Assembly: GCA_032718475.1 (NCBI GenBank)
Contig: JAUCBJ010002007.1
Coordinates: 1-64,000, forward strand
Length of the DNA: 64,000 nucleotides
From: Nemertoderma westbladi
Lineage: Eukaryota > Xenacoelomorpha > Nemertodermatida > Nemertodermatidae
Direction: 5' to 3'
A program made the translations under genes and the position numbers. Positions 63,611 to 64,000 of the stretch are shown here, one piece after another. Under the pieces are notes generated by a model that was given only the letters and a program-made list of their open reading frames with translations, searched no databases and was not told the DNA's origin. Position 1 is the stretch's first letter. Every line of letters begins with the position of its first letter.

Positions 63611-64000
63611 TCCATATCTTGGTTGGAAATACTTAGTTGCACTTTATTATCACTAATTATCCAGAAATTACTGTTAGGTTAAGTGTAAGATACCATTTTG
63701 ACCATAACATTCGTACAGGTCCCGTACTTTACTTAGCAATGTCCCATACTTTACCACACAAACCACACTGTAAAAAATTAGCAATGTAGCAATTCGTCTG
63801 ATATTTATATTTTTGTTTAAGCTTAATAATACAGCTTTATCCTAAACATCAACTCAACACGGTACCTGCGCACAATTCGCTAAATTTTAGAATTGAAATC
63901 ATAAAATAAAAAAAACCATTTCGTACGAATCCGTACTTTACCTTAATTGGACAAGCTGGTGTTTTCTCAAAAGTGACTAAGTCCCGCCATAAGCTTCGCG
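63611..64000. other. No gene recognised to the right edge
   Basis: AT-rich with repeated words CGTACTTTAC. Nothing supportable. Confidence 0.4.

Overview
This is a window of AT-rich eukaryotic (animal) DNA that is almost entirely transposon-derived. No bacterial operon, rRNA gene, CRISPR array or convincing single-copy host gene is visible. The coding remnants carry GT-AG introns, the gene order is that of nested mobile elements, and all major metazoan transposon superfamilies present here (piggyBac, P, hAT, pogo/Tigger, PIF/Harbinger, RTE-like and CR1/L2/jockey-like LINEs, Penelope-like) are those common in marine invertebrates. The organism cannot be named from the sequence. A degraded rhodopsin-like receptor (about 17.8-18.75 kb) is the only piece that looks like an ordinary animal gene.

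Layout. 1-1.4 kb: decayed unidentified coding DNA. 3.8-4.36 kb: 3' fragment of an RTE-like LINE. 5.07-6.02 kb: small zinc-ribbon ORF followed by an 84-bp tandem repeat. 6.34-7.75 kb: copy 1 of a dispersed repeat family, which returns inverted at 23.2-24.4 kb and 55.75-57.32 kb. 7.94-8.66 kb: N-terminal exon of an unclassified transposon-associated protein. 9.4-10.19 and 19.58-20.38 kb: a 790-bp repeat pair. 10.97-12.52 kb: antisense LINE fragment (ORF1 plus endonuclease). 12.77-16.36 kb: complete hAT element with an 8-bp target duplication. 17.8-18.75 kb: GPCR pseudogene. 20.49-22.03 kb: RTE-like copy. 25.57-26.05 kb: GIY-YIG end of a Penelope-like element. 26.44-27.89 kb: 159-bp tandem array. 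27.93-33.45 kb: four-exon piggyBac transposase gene on the minus strand, with a 2.2-kb RTE-like LINE sitting inside its third intron. 33.47-35.5 kb: two LINE fragments head to head. 35.6-36.25 kb: hAT (ZMYM1-like) fragment. 37.0-38.06 kb: another RTE-like copy. 38.6-40.4 kb: pogo-like element that has lost its catalytic core. 41.07-46.22 kb: complete P element with a THAP exon, long inverted ends and target duplication. 44.93-48.5 kb is duplicated directly at 57.48-60.86 kb. 50.4-50.6 kb: tRNA-derived SINE. 50.74-53.87 kb: complete pogo/Tigger element with TA target duplication. 55.75-57.32 kb: TTAA-flanked piggyBac-like non-autonomous element built of satellite DNA. 61.7-62.83 kb: PIF/Harbinger transposase.

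Relations. Several elements can be delimited to the base by their target-site duplications, and most of their transposases carry only one or two lesions, so the invasion is fairly young. The piggyBac gene could in principle mobilise the TTAA-flanked satellite element. The P-element segment has been duplicated together with its flank. Short palindromes of the form GTTCTAGAAC cluster both in the P-element intron and upstream of the Harbinger transposase. Long runs of pure G or C (12-25 nt) recur at least 14 times and are a distinctive feature of the window. All homology statements rest on motif recognition by eye; no alignment or search was run.
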